This document shows, piece by piece, positions 32,860 to 41,599 of a stretch of DNA of 49,749 nt. Below the pieces are notes generated by a model that made no database searches, was not told the origin of the DNA, and saw nothing but the letters and a program-made list of their open reading frames with translations. The stretch is from contig NZ_MTFE01000010.1 of assembly GCF_001953305.1 (NCBI RefSeq), positions 1,409,136 to 1,458,884 on the forward strand, in the 5' to 3' direction. The stretch is from Cnuella takakiae. GTDB taxonomy: Bacteria; Bacteroidota; Bacteroidia; Chitinophagales; Chitinophagaceae. The position numbers and the translations under genes are program-made. Within the stretch, counting starts at the first letter, position 1. Each line of letters opens with the position of its first letter.

Positions 32860-33011
32860 AATTTCTCAACAAGCGCCTGTTCTGCCGACAGGCGCTTTTA
32901 TTTTGCCATTTATGTTGTGCTGTTCACCCAACAGGATATTTACCTATTTTGGGTGGCTGTTTGCCCACAGGGCCATGCATTTATTTTAAAACCAACCCCT
33001 GCGCGATTGCC

Positions 33012-33332
33012 ATGTTTGTTCACCACGTATTTTTCTGGCTTAAGGAAGGCCTGAGTGAGGCCGATATCCAACAATTTGAAAACGGTGTGCGTTCCCTGCT
33101 CACCATTCCTTCGGTAAAGTTTGGCGATATAGGCAAGCCTGCCGCTACCGATCGGCCCATCATCGAGCGTAGTTACTCTTATTCACTGCTCACCGTGTTT
33201 GATGATTTCGAAGGACATGAAGCCTACCAGGTGCCGCAAAGCGATATCCATAAAAAGTTTGTGGATGAGTGCCAGCACCTGTGGGACCGCGTATTGATCT
33301 ACGATTCGGAATCTGAAAATACCATTGGGTAA
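33012..33332 (+). CDS. Dabb (stress-responsive alpha/beta barrel) domain protein
   Basis: 106 residues from the ATG at 33012 ('MFVHHVFFWLKEGLSEADI'); the longer frame upstream runs through repeat sequence. The Dabb pattern is plain: 'HHVFFWLKEG' (first strand, conserved His), 'FENGVRSLLTIPSVKFGDIG', 'YSYSLLTVFDDFEGHEAYQ' and 'HKKFVDECQHLWDRVLIYD'. Dabb proteins form dimeric barrels and are linked to stress or small-molecule binding; no reaction is assigned. It is 22 bp upstream of the small membrane protein. Confidence 0.85.
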   Translation: MFVHHVFFWLKEGLSEADIQQFENGVRSLLTIPSVKFGDIGKPAATDRPIIERSYSYSLLTVFDDFEGHEAYQVPQSDIHKKFVDECQHLWDRVLIYDSESENTIG

Positions 33333-33354
33333 GGGTCTTGCCCTTTCTTTCGTT

Positions 33355-33579
33355 ATGGCTACAACCAATAATAAAAAGGCAAGAGGCCGCCTCATCTGGG
33401 GCGTCGTTTACCTCGTGGCGGCCATCCTTGTTTTGGTATCACTCCTTAATGAGCGGGATACGATGCGGATCGGCTTCCGGGCCGTGATCCTGCTCTTATT
33501 CCTGGTGCGGGTATTTGAACATTTCCGTGCCTGGAGCCGCCTGCGTAAGGAGCCCGACCAGGATGAAGTTTTACCTTAA
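33355..33579 (+). CDS. Small two-helix membrane protein
   Basis: 74 residues from the ATG at 33355 ('MATTNNKKARGRLIWGVVY'). Two hydrophobic helices lie at about residues 12-31 and 40-55, joined by a charged turn ('NERDTMR'). Function not recognised. It is flanked at close range by the Dabb gene and the sugar porter and probably shares their transcript. Confidence 0.6.
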   Translation: MATTNNKKARGRLIWGVVYLVAAILVLVSLLNERDTMRIGFRAVILLLFLVRVFEHFRAWSRLRKEPDQDEVLP

Positions 33580-33634
33580 TGAAACTTTTGTCTTGCTGCT
33601 ATTGAAACCGCACCATTCCTTCAAACCTTTTTTT

Positions 33635-35038
33635 ATGCAAGTAGTTCAGAACAACCCCGGTGTGCAGCCGCCTGTTTCTTCAGGTGGCGCTTCGGCTTAT
33701 GTGATGCGGATTTCCTTAACCGCAGCCCTTGCCGGTTTCATCTTTGGTTTTGACACCGTGGTGATATCGGGTGCCAACCTGCCCATCAAGGAGCTATGGC
33801 AAACCTCGCCCTGGTTTCATGGTTTCTTTATCATGTCGATGGCCCTGTGGGGTACGGTAGTAGGTGCCATCTTTGGTGGCTGGCCCACGCAACAATTTGG
33901 CCGTAAGAAGACGCTGATCTGGGTAGGTATCCTCTTCACGCTTTCTGCATTCGGAACAGCCTTTGCGCCTGATCCCTACACGTTTTCTTTCTTCCGGTTC
34001 TTAGGTGGTTTGGGTATTGGTGTGTCGTCGGTTGCGGCCCCAACGTATATCTCCGAAATTGCCACACCAGCCACGCGTGGCCGGTTGGGTGCCCTGTACC
34101 AGTTCAATATCGTATTCGGCATCCTGGTGGCTTTCCTTTCCAACTACTTCCTGGAAGGGGTAGGGGGTGAAAACGACTGGCGTTATATGCTGGGTGTGCT
34201 GGCCATTCCTTCGCTGATTTATTCCGCACTGGTGTTTGGTATTCCCGAAAGCCCGCGCTGGTTGCTGTCTGATAAAAACGACCGTGCCGGGGCAAAGAAG
34301 ATTTTAACCCAGTTGGGCGTGGCCGATGCCGAATCGGAAATCGCTACCATTGAAGCCAATAACCGGCAGGAAGCCGCAATGGGCAAACCCTCGCAGTTCT
34401 TTAGTGCCAAGTACAACAAGGTGATCTGGCTGGCTTTCTGGATTGCATTTTTCAACCAGGCATCAGGTATCAATTTTATCCTGTACTACGCCCCTGAAAT
34501 CCTGGAGCGTGCAGGCCTTGCAGCAAAGGATAGTTTGTTCAATTCGATTGCCATTGGCGGTACCAACCTGGTGTTCACGTTTGTGGGACTTTACCTCATA
34601 GATAAACTGGGCCGCCGCACCCTGATGTTGATTGGCTCTTTCGGATATATCCTTAGCTTGTCGCTGGTGGCCTATGCCTTTTATGCAAAAGCCGGCGCTG
34701 GTTTCCTGCTGGCCAACCTGCTGATTTTTATTGCGGCTCACGCCATCGGGCAGGGTGCGGTAATCTGGGTGTTTATTTCTGAGATCTTTCCCAACAAAGT
34801 GCGGGCTATGGGCCAGAGCTTTGGCGCCAGTACCCACTGGGTTTTTGCCGCACTGATCACGCTGATCACACCGGTATTCCTCGATGCGGATGAAGGCATT
34901 TTCAAAGACAATCCCTGGCCCATCTTTGCTTTCTTTGCCTTTATGATGTTTTTGCAGCTGGTATGGGTGCTCACAAAGATGCCGGAAACAAAAGGAGAAT
35001 CGTTGGAAGAGTTGGAGCAAAAACTGGTATTGCATTAG
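33635..35038 (+). CDS. MFS sugar porter (XylE-like)
   Basis: 467 residues from the ATG at 33635 ('MQVVQNNPGVQPPVSSGG'); the conserved portion starts at about residue 20. Sugar porter signatures are clear: 'ALAGFIFGFDTVVISGA' in helix 1, 'FGRKKTLIW' after helix 2, 'PESPRWLLSDKND' after helix 6, 'NQASGINFILYYAPEI' in helix 7, 'DKLGRRTLM' after helix 8 and 'PETKGESLEELEQ' at the end. Twelve membrane helices are expected. It should import a monosaccharide with protons across the inner membrane. Its specificity is not deducible here. The carboxylesterase genes follow after a repeat-filled gap. Confidence 0.9.
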   Translation: MQVVQNNPGVQPPVSSGGASAYVMRISLTAALAGFIFGFDTVVISGANLPIKELWQTSPWFHGFFIMSMALWGTVVGAIFGGWPTQQFGRKKTLIWVGILFTLSAFGTAFAPDPYTFSFFRFLGGLGIGVSSVAAPTYISEIATPATRGRLGALYQFNIVFGILVAFLSNYFLEGVGGENDWRYMLGVLAIPSLIYSALVFGIPESPRWLLSDKNDRAGAKKILTQLGVADAESEIATIEANNRQEAAMGKPSQFFSAKYNKVIWLAFWIAFFNQASGINFILYYAPEILERAGLAAKDSLFNSIAIGGTNLVFTFVGLYLIDKLGRRTLMLIGSFGYILSLSLVAYAFYAKAGAGFLLANLLIFIAAHAIGQGAVIWVFISEIFPNKVRAMGQSFGASTHWVFAALITLITPVFLDADEGIFKDNPWPIFAFFAFMMFLQLVWVLTKMPETKGESLEELEQKLVLH

Positions 35039-35108
35039 GGAGCTGCAAGCTATTAGCTACAAGCTGCAAGTCATTAGCTGCAAGCTTATAGTTACAAGCT
35101 GCAAGCCT
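35039..35108. repeat. AGCTGCAAG repeat block 1
   Basis: Overlapping units such as AGCTGCAAGCTATTAGC and TACAAGCTGCAAG repeat for about 70 bp directly after the porter stop. Related blocks lie at 35313-35345 and 37213-37278, with a trace near 400-425. They contain alternating complementary words and can fold. Confidence 0.65.
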
Positions 35109-35168
35109 TTTACCTCCAATAGCATTTGCAGTCTATTGTTTAATAAGAGATTCGGCTGGATATTGAAA

Positions 35169-35286
35169 AGAAGAGGCTGTCTCAAAAGTTTGGGGCAGCC
35201 TCTTCTTATTCGCGTAGGTGATGAAGTCTATTTTCAATTATGCGATTCTCAGCGCCATTAAAAACCTTTTGAGACATCCTTTTTCT
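35169..35286. mobile_element. Candidate MITE or IS remnant with terminal inverted repeats
   Basis: AGGCTGTCTCAAAAGTTT (35174-35191) and, inverted, AGGATGTCTCAAAAGGTT (35280-35263) match at about 15 of 18 positions and face each other about 70 bp apart. GAGGCTGTCTCAAAA-like ends are typical of some transposase families. No transposase gene is present. The left end also forms an 11-bp hairpin (AGAAGAGGCTG / CAGCCTCTTCT), which could act as a terminator. The small size suggests a miniature or decayed element. Confidence 0.45.
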
Positions 35287-35312
35287 TCTGAAAAAGAAAT
35301 CGGCAATTATTG

Positions 35313-35345
35313 AAGCCTTGCAGCTTTAGCTAAAAGCTTGCAGCT
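35313..35345. repeat. AGCTGCAAG repeat block 2
   Basis: GCCTTGCAGCTTTAGC followed by TAAAAGCTTGCAGCTA, a diverged inverted member of the family at 35039-35108. The remaining intergenic sequence to 35563 shows no other feature. Confidence 0.55.
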
Positions 35346-35563
35346 ACCCCTTTCCCCACTCCTTGATTTTTTCTTTGGTGCCATCCTGCCCAAACCTTAA
35401 CTTGTGTCTGCCTGACGCAATGAAGCGTACGGCCGTTTGCCATGAATGCCCCTGATTGCCTTGCTTTCAACTGCTGTAATAGCGCACATGCCGCTATTTG
35501 CCTTCATGCATACTGCGGCTGCCTCTATCTCCCAACCTTTCCCATAAACCCAATCGACTTGTC

Positions 35564-37210
35564 ATGAAATTCAATCGTCGCATCCTGCTGGGGCTTTGCC
35601 TGGCTGCTCCTGTGCTGGTGATGGCCCAGGGCAACAGTGCCACTGCTGTTAATTTGAAGAGCGATAAGCCTGCCCTTGTTGCCGGTAAAGATGTTGCCGT
35701 GGTGCAAACCTCTTTTGGCAAGCTCCGTGGGTATGTACACAACGGCATTTTTACCTACAAGGGTATCCCGTATGCCAAGGCGGAACGCTTTATGCCACCT
35801 ACCAAACCTGCGGAGTGGACCAATGTGCGCACAGCCTTTAGTTATGGGCCTGTTTGTCCTACAGATGTAACCACACAGGTGAACGACGAAATCGAATTTC
35901 CTTTCAACCACAACTGGGGTTTCAGCAATGAAAACTGCCAGGTGCTGAACGTGTGGAGTGCGGGTATCAACGATAGTAAAAAACGCCCGGTGATGGTGTG
36001 GCTGCATGGCGGCGGCTTTACTGCAGGTTCTTCAATTGAGCTGCCTTCCTATGATGGGGAAGCGCTGGCTAAAAAAGGCGATGTGGTGGTAGTATCCATC
36101 AACCACCGTCTCAATATTTTGGGTCACCTCGACCTGTCGGCTTTCGGCGACAAATACAAGGCTTCCGCAAACGTGGGCATGCTCGATGCGCTGGCAGCCC
36201 TGCATTGGGTGAAGGATAATATCGCGCAGTTTGGGGGTGATCCCAACAACGTAACCATCTTCGGCCAGTCGGGTGGCGGCGGCAAGGTAACCACCCTGAT
36301 GAGTGCACCTGCTGCCAAAGGGTATTTCCACAAAGCCATTGTACAAAGCGGCAGCTACCTGATGAACGGCATCCCCACAAAAGAGATGACGCAGAAAGTA
36401 GGCGCAGCCCTGTTGGAAGAACTGGGTTTACAACCTGCGCAGGTAGATTCGCTGAAAAATGTTCCTTACGAAAAACTGCTGGCTGCAGGCAAGAAGGCGC
36501 AGCAAAAAGTAAATGCAGCCTTGCGGGCTGAAGGCCGCACAGCAAACCTTGGTTGGGGTCCTGTGCAGGATGGCGACTTCCTGCCATACCAGCCTTCGAG
36601 TGCAGAAGCCTTGCAGCTTTCCGCCGATGTACCCATGCTGGTAGGCACTACCAAGAATGAGTTCACCGCTTTTGCTCCCAGCGGCGGCGACCTGACCATG
36701 GATGCCATAAAAGAAAACCTGAAGAAGCGGTATGCCGATAAAGCTGATGCCTATATGATGGCTGTGAAAAAGGCTTATCCCAATACCACCCAGCCGTTCC
36801 AGTACACCGATATCGACTTTGCCTTCCGTCCCGGCGCGGTAAAGCATGGCAACAGCAAAGCTGCATTGGGCAAGGCGCCTGTTTATATGTACCTGTTCAA
36901 CTGGCAAAGCCCTGTGAATGATGGCCGCTACAAGGCCATGCACTGTATGGAACTGCCCTTTGTATTCAACAACATTCAGCGCTGCGAAGAAATGACTGGT
37001 GGCGGCAAGGAAGCCTATACCCTCGCCGACCAGATGAGCGGCGCCTGGATCAATTTTGCCCGCACCGGCAACCCCAATTACAAGGGCCTGCCCAAATGGC
37101 CTGCCTATACCGAGGCCGGTGGTGCTACCATGCTGTTTGATGTAAAGAATGAAGTGCGCAGCCACCCCGACAAGGAGTTGCTGGATATTGTGACAGCGAA
37201 ACCGATGTAA
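35564..37210 (+). CDS. Exported type-B carboxylesterase (paralogue 1)
   Basis: 548 residues from the ATG at 35564 ('MKFNRRILLGLCLAAPVLVMAQ'), a signal peptide. Type-B carboxylesterase fold: 'FTYKGIPYAKAERFMPPT', 'ENCQVLNVWSAG', oxyanion hole 'MVWLHGGGFTAGSS' and nucleophile elbow 'NVTIFGQSGGGGKVTTLM' with the catalytic Ser. Glu is in 'GTTKNEFTAF' and His in 'KAMHCMELPFVFNN'. It should cleave carboxylic esters in the periplasm, possibly acyl or aryl esters on plant glycans; the substrate is unknown. A second, diverged copy follows 90 bp downstream, separated by a palindromic repeat. Confidence 0.88.
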   Translation: MKFNRRILLGLCLAAPVLVMAQGNSATAVNLKSDKPALVAGKDVAVVQTSFGKLRGYVHNGIFTYKGIPYAKAERFMPPTKPAEWTNVRTAFSYGPVCPTDVTTQVNDEIEFPFNHNWGFSNENCQVLNVWSAGINDSKKRPVMVWLHGGGFTAGSSIELPSYDGEALAKKGDVVVVSINHRLNILGHLDLSAFGDKYKASANVGMLDALAALHWVKDNIAQFGGDPNNVTIFGQSGGGGKVTTLMSAPAAKGYFHKAIVQSGSYLMNGIPTKEMTQKVGAALLEELGLQPAQVDSLKNVPYEKLLAAGKKAQQKVNAALRAEGRTANLGWGPVQDGDFLPYQPSSAEALQLSADVPMLVGTTKNEFTAFAPSGGDLTMDAIKENLKKRYADKADAYMMAVKKAYPNTTQPFQYTDIDFAFRPGAVKHGNSKAALGKAPVYMYLFNWQSPVNDGRYKAMHCMELPFVFNNIQRCEEMTGGGKEAYTLADQMSGAWINFARTGNPNYKGLPKWPAYTEAGGATMLFDVKNEVRSHPDKELLDIVTAKPM

Positions 37211-37212
37211 TG

Positions 37213-37278
37213 GGAGCTGCAAGCCATTAGCTACAACCTGCAAGTTCTTGAAGCTTGTAGCTAATGGTTTGCAGCTTT
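37213..37278. repeat. AGCTGCAAG palindrome between the two carboxylesterase genes
   Basis: A 22-nt arm starting AGCTGCAAGCCATTAG pairs with the downstream TAATGGTTTGCAGCT arm with one G-U pair; the loop is about 18 nt. It fills the whole gap between the two genes and could uncouple their expression. Confidence 0.7.
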
Positions 37279-37300
37279 ATATCAACCAATGCAATAAACC

Positions 37301-38839
37301 ATGCTTAAAACGCATTTCTGGGCCCTTTGCTGCCTCTTTGCTGTTTTTGCCAGGGCTCAGCAGCCTTTGGGTGGAAAGCCGGTAAAAACGGCCTCAGGGT
37401 TCGTTTCCGGTGTATTGGCTGCCGATAAGGCGGTGGTCAGCTTCAAGGGCGTTCCCTTTGCTACACCGCCTGTTGGTGCGCTGCGGTGGAAAGCGCCGCA
37501 GCCGGCAGCTGCCTGGAGTGGTGTGCGGGCCTGTACCGATTTTGGAGCCAGTCCCATACAGGGCAAGCCCGCACCGTTCAGCATGTGGTCGGCGGAGTTT
37601 CTGATTCCGGCGGCAGGACCCATCAGTGAAGATTGTCTCTACCTCAATGTTTGGACGGGTGCCAAAAGCAACCGTGACAAACGCCCCGTGCTGGTATGGA
37701 TCTATGGTGGCGGGTTTAACAGCGGCGGTGGCAGTGTACCCATTTATGATGGCGAAGCATTGGCCAGGCAGGGCGTTGTATTTGTTTCGTTCAACTACCG
37801 CGTTGGTGTCTTTGGATTTTTTGCCCACCCCGAGCTCACCAAAGAATCGGGTGTAGGTGCTTCGGGCAACTATGGCCTGATGGACCAGGTAGCTGCGTTG
37901 AAATGGGTGCAGCAAAATATTGCCGCCTTTGGTGGCGACCCGGCCAACGTTACTATTGCGGGGCAATCGGCAGGTGCCATGAGTGTGAACTGCCTGGTGG
38001 CATCGCCTTTGGCAAAAGGTTTATTCAACAAGGCCATTGCACAAAGCGGCGGCTTGTTTTCGCACAACTGGATGCAACTGGCCGAAGCCGAAAAGCAGGG
38101 GATGAGCAATATGCAAACCCTGGGTGCCAGCAGCATTACGGAACTGCGCAATGTGCCCGCCGAGGAGCTGATGCAAAAGGCGCAGGGTTTCCGCAGGCCC
38201 ATTGTTGATGGTTATGTGCTGCCCGATGCCATCGTCAACATTTTTGCACAGGCAAAGCAAAACAAAGTGGCCCTGCTCACCGGCTGGAATGAAGATGAAG
38301 GCTTCCTGCCCGGGCCGCTCAAAAAAGCCGATGCCTACCGGCAGCAGATCGAAGAGCAGCAGGGTGCAAAAGCGGCAGCCTTTTTACAACATTACCCCGC
38401 CACGGATGACGCCGTGGCGGAGCAGTCGCAGTACGACTGGGGCCGCGACCAGGTGTTTGGTGCCCACGGTTTTACCTGGGCCAATATGCAGGATGCACAA
38501 GGGTTGCCGGTATACCTGTACCGCTTTACCCGCAAGGTGCCCGCCACTGGTGCATACAAAAAGTACGGCGCCTTTCACACCGGCGAAGTGCCTTATGCCT
38601 ACAACAACTTGAAGTTTGTAGACCGGCCATGGGAGGCTGCCGACCGGCAGCTGGCTGCCACCATGTCTTCGTACTGGATCAACTTTATCAAAACCGGAAA
38701 TCCAAATAGTGCAGGACTACCGCAGTGGCCTGCTTATCATGTAGCCAACAAGCAGGTGATGCTGTTGGGTGCAACGCAGGAGGCGACTGTATTGCCGGAT
38801 GCCGATAGGCTGGCCTTTTTGTATGAACTGATTAAATAA
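37301..38839 (+). CDS. Exported type-B carboxylesterase (paralogue 2)
   Basis: 512 residues with a signal peptide ('MLKTHFWALCCLFAVFARAQ'). Conserved elements: 'FKGVPFATPPVGALRWKAPQ', 'SEDCLYLNVWTG', oxyanion hole 'LVWIYGGGFNSGGG', nucleophile elbow 'NVTIAGQSAGAMSVNCL', Glu in 'GWNEDEGFLPG' and His in 'GAFHTGEVPYAYNN'. It is closer to the canonical carboxylesterase consensus (GQSAGA) than paralogue 1 (GQSGGG). Together with the EstD-like esterase downstream it makes a run of three exported esterases, consistent with deacylation of a decorated glycan or of plant esters. Confidence 0.9.
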   Translation: MLKTHFWALCCLFAVFARAQQPLGGKPVKTASGFVSGVLAADKAVVSFKGVPFATPPVGALRWKAPQPAAAWSGVRACTDFGASPIQGKPAPFSMWSAEFLIPAAGPISEDCLYLNVWTGAKSNRDKRPVLVWIYGGGFNSGGGSVPIYDGEALARQGVVFVSFNYRVGVFGFFAHPELTKESGVGASGNYGLMDQVAALKWVQQNIAAFGGDPANVTIAGQSAGAMSVNCLVASPLAKGLFNKAIAQSGGLFSHNWMQLAEAEKQGMSNMQTLGASSITELRNVPAEELMQKAQGFRRPIVDGYVLPDAIVNIFAQAKQNKVALLTGWNEDEGFLPGPLKKADAYRQQIEEQQGAKAAAFLQHYPATDDAVAEQSQYDWGRDQVFGAHGFTWANMQDAQGLPVYLYRFTRKVPATGAYKKYGAFHTGEVPYAYNNLKFVDRPWEAADRQLAATMSSYWINFIKTGNPNSAGLPQWPAYHVANKQVMLLGATQEATVLPDADRLAFLYELIK

Positions 38840-38936
38840 AATTTCGATCACCTGACGGGTGCTTTACACCTGAACACTACAAGGTAATATGATGATTTTA
38901 GTGGGGTAAAAGTGGTGGTTGCATTTATCGGAAGCT

Positions 38937-38990
38937 TGTCATGCCGAACTTGTTTCGGCACCCCCTTTTTTATGCAGGTACTCCGTCACT
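38937..38990. repeat. Dispersed repeat element, copy C (left arm only)
   Basis: TTGTCATGCCGAACTTG then TTTCGGCACCCCC, followed by a TGCAGGTACTCCG segment like that of copy A. No right arm is seen, so this copy is truncated. It creates a false in-frame extension of the esterase gene. Confidence 0.75.
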
Positions 38991-39066
38991 GCAATCATCA
39001 ATATTCTACGACTTGGGATTGGGTGTAAAAGACCTGTTAGATGTAGCCCAACTTAAAAGAAACACA

Positions 39067-39930
39067 ATGCGCAACTTATTTTCCCTTTTCCTGATCCTTG
39101 CAGCCAGCTTGGTGCATGCCGCACAAACCGATTCGCTGGATGTGCCCAGTGCAGCCATGAAGCAAAACTACAAGGCTGCCGTGGTGCTGCCCGATACATA
39201 TGCCAAAAACAAGGCGGCAAAGTTCCCCGTGCTTTACCTGCTGCATGGTGGTGGAGGCCATTTCCGCGACTGGCTCACTTCCACACCTGACAAGACCTTG
39301 GTGCACCGCCTCGCCGACCAGTACGGCATCATCATCGTAATGCCCGAGGGCGAAACCTTTGGCTGGTATTTGGATGCACCCAACAAACCCGAACACCAGT
39401 TTGAAACTTATATCACCAAAGAGGTAATTGGTAAGATCGATGCTACCTATCGAACGGTTGCCGATAAAAAGGGCAGGGTGATCACTGGCTTGTCGATGGG
39501 CGGTCATGGCGCACTGTACCTGGCCACCCGCAACCCACAACTGTTTTGCGCAGCCGGCAGCATGAGTGGTGCTGTGGATATGAACTGGAGCAACTGGCGC
39601 ATCAATGCTGACTTCTTGAAAAGTGTGCAAACCCGGTTCGAAAGCCTGCTTGGGCCCATGGAAACCAATGCACCCGTATATTACCAGAACTCGGTGGTGA
39701 ACCTGGCCGAGCAAATGAAAAAGAACGCACTGCCCTTGGTGATTGATTGCGGTGTGGATGATTTTCTGATCGAACCCAACCGCGAATTGCACCGCAGGCT
39801 GGTGTACAACAAAACGGTTCATGATTATACAGAACGGCCCGGTGGCCACACCTGGGACTATTGGGAGAATTCACTGCCTTTTCACGTGCTGTATTTTTCA
39901 AAAGTGCTCAAGGCAAATAAGGTGTTGTAG
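39067..39930 (+). CDS. Exported EstD/esterase-family alpha/beta hydrolase
   Basis: 287 residues from the ATG at 39067 ('MRNLFSLFLILAASLVHAAQ'); the frame upstream of it translates repeat copy C and is not coding. The esterase D / putative-esterase pattern is clear: 'KFPVLYLLHGGGGHFRDWL', nucleophile elbow 'ITGLSMGGHGALYLATR' with Ser, Asp in 'IDCGVDDFLIE' and His in 'PGGHTWDYWE'. Similar enzymes act as feruloyl or acetyl esterases on xylans, or as S-formylglutathione hydrolases in the cytosol; the signal peptide favours the former. A strong terminator follows. Confidence 0.88.
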   Translation: MRNLFSLFLILAASLVHAAQTDSLDVPSAAMKQNYKAAVVLPDTYAKNKAAKFPVLYLLHGGGGHFRDWLTSTPDKTLVHRLADQYGIIIVMPEGETFGWYLDAPNKPEHQFETYITKEVIGKIDATYRTVADKKGRVITGLSMGGHGALYLATRNPQLFCAAGSMSGAVDMNWSNWRINADFLKSVQTRFESLLGPMETNAPVYYQNSVVNLAEQMKKNALPLVIDCGVDDFLIEPNRELHRRLVYNKTVHDYTERPGGHTWDYWENSLPFHVLYFSKVLKANKVL

Positions 39931-39953
39931 TTAAGTAAGTGTCGCAAAACAGA

Positions 39954-39977
39954 AAGGGGCTGGTTAGCCCCTTTTTA
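39954..39977 (+). terminator. Rho-independent terminator after the esterase
   Basis: AAGGGGCT / AGCCCCTT stem with a GGTT loop, followed by TTTTTAT. Confidence 0.85.
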
Positions 39978-40023
39978 TCTTAATGGATTGGATAAATGTA
40001 GGTGCGCATTGGTTTCACGAAGT

Positions 40024-40111
40024 TGTCATGCCGAACTTGTTTCGGCATCCCCTGCATTTATCGGAACACCTGGTGATACAAGGAGATGCCGAAACAAGTT
40101 CGTCATGACAG
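40024..40111. repeat. Dispersed inverted-repeat element, copy D
   Basis: Both arms are well kept: TTGTCATGCCGAACTTG then TTTCGGCATCCCC, and on the right GGAGATGCCGAAACAAG then TTCGTCATGACA. It is the best-preserved copy and gives the full element length, about 88 bp. It lies between the convergent esterase and alditol-oxidase genes. Confidence 0.85.
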
Positions 40112-40147
40112 CTCCTGGTGCAGCAGCTTGTATTTCTTAAACTAATA

Positions 40148-41488
40148 TCATATCCCAAGGTTAGTAGCCAGAAACTCATTGCGGAATTTACCCTTTGGGT
40201 CATACTGTTTTACCAGCATTTTGAAATCCTGCATCTTGGGGTAAAGCGCTTGCAGTTGTGCCGGCTCCATGGTAAACAGCTTACCCCAATGCGGCCTTAC
40301 GGCAAAAGGTTTTAGTGCCGCTTCAATTTGGGGCAGCACTTTCTTTACTGCGGGCCAATCCTGTTGCCAGGTGAAATGTATGGCCAAAGTATCCTGGCCG
40401 TATTGTGGGCTCAGCCAAAGATTGTCGGCGGCAATGGTGCGGATCTCCGAAGTAAGGATGTGGGGGTTGACGGCTTTGCTCAATTGTGCCACGGCCATTA
40501 CCGCCATTGCGCCCTGTTCGATGGGGACAAAATATTCGGATTGCAGTTCCTTGCCGCTGCTGGGTGTAAAACCCATTTTAAAATGCGGCAAACGCTCATG
40601 CCAGGGGCCGGGTACGCCCATCTGGTCGGTGCAGTTTTCTGCAGGCATGATGGCGATAGGGTGGAGGTTGCGGGTGGCCGCCTTGCTGCCATAGAATTCA
40701 GGTGCTATGGAAAATGGCTTTTCGTCAACTAGGCTTTTGATCCATACTTCGTTGAATGCAGGCGCACTCCAGTCGGTGAACAGGCTTACACTGTAACCCG
40801 CACCTAAGATGGCGGTTGCATTCCGCTGGAATTGTTTAAAAGGCAGGTCGGTATACACTGTTTGCCGCACCTCGAAAGTGGGTACCATATCAAGGGTAAC
40901 TTTCGTGATCACGCCCAGTGCGCCCAATCCGACTACCGCGCCCAAAAACTGTTCGCCATCTTTTTGCCGCGACAGCGTGTGGATGGTGCCATCTGCCGCA
41001 ATAAGCTCAATGGCAGCAACGGATGTTGCCAGGTTTCCGTTGCGCATACCCGAACCATGTGTGGCTGTAGTAATGGCGCCTGCAACGGATATATGCGGCA
41101 GCGAGGCAAGATTGTGCACAGCAAAACCTTCGCGGTGCAGGTACTCGGCCAATTGTCCATAGCGGATGGCGCCATGTACCTGCACGGTTCGGGCTTCGCG
41201 ATCGAGGTGCAGTATCTTGTCCAGTTCCTGTTGCGATAAAAGGTTGTGGCTGCTGTCGGCAATGGTGTTGAAACAATGCCTGGAGCCAAGTGCCTTGATA
41301 TGGGCGTGTTTCTTAACTGCTTCCTGCACGGCAGTAATAGCATTGGGTGTATGCAGGCGGTTGGTGCTGTATTGCAGGTTGCCCGCCCAGTTGGTGAGCT
41401 TGGTATCGGGTATCCAGGAGGCCAGCGGTGCTACTATGGGTGCGCTCATCAGCGTTGCGGTGGTTTTGATAAAGGTTCTTTTATCCAT
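40148..41488 (-). CDS. Alditol-oxidase-like FAD flavoprotein
   Basis: 446 residues. After a single-Arg signal-like start ('MDKRTFIKTTATLMSAPIV') the sequence follows the Streptomyces alditol oxidase from end to end: 'NWAGNLQYSTNRL', 'ALGSRHCFNTIADS' (His71 matches the FAD-linking His), 'ASLPHISVAGAITTATHGSG', 'SVSLFTDWSAP', 'CTDQMGVPGPWHERLPHF', 'TPSSGKELQSEYF', 'SEIRTIAADNLWLSP' and 'RPHWGKLFTM' (Lys near the flavin). It should oxidise a sugar alcohol such as xylitol or sorbitol at the end carbon, with oxygen or another acceptor. Export is plausible but not proved by a clean signal. Confidence 0.88.
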   Translation of the reverse strand: MDKRTFIKTTATLMSAPIVAPLASWIPDTKLTNWAGNLQYSTNRLHTPNAITAVQEAVKKHAHIKALGSRHCFNTIADSSHNLLSQQELDKILHLDREARTVQVHGAIRYGQLAEYLHREGFAVHNLASLPHISVAGAITTATHGSGMRNGNLATSVAAIELIAADGTIHTLSRQKDGEQFLGAVVGLGALGVITKVTLDMVPTFEVRQTVYTDLPFKQFQRNATAILGAGYSVSLFTDWSAPAFNEVWIKSLVDEKPFSIAPEFYGSKAATRNLHPIAIMPAENCTDQMGVPGPWHERLPHFKMGFTPSSGKELQSEYFVPIEQGAMAVMAVAQLSKAVNPHILTSEIRTIAADNLWLSPQYGQDTLAIHFTWQQDWPAVKKVLPQIEAALKPFAVRPHWGKLFTMEPAQLQALYPKMQDFKMLVKQYDPKGKFRNEFLATNLGI

Positions 41489-41599
41489 GGTGGCAGGTTG
41501 AACAATCGGTAGGAGCTATCCTTGCTGCACCAGGAATGGGTGCAAGTTCGGAAGGCTTGTGTTGGTAAAGTAAAAAATTCTCTATCAAACAGCTGATTT

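Noticed and set aside
38941-39066. N-terminal extension of the EstD-like esterase (MPNLFRHP...)
   Set aside because: It is the translation of dispersed repeat copy C; a normal signal peptide starts at 39067.
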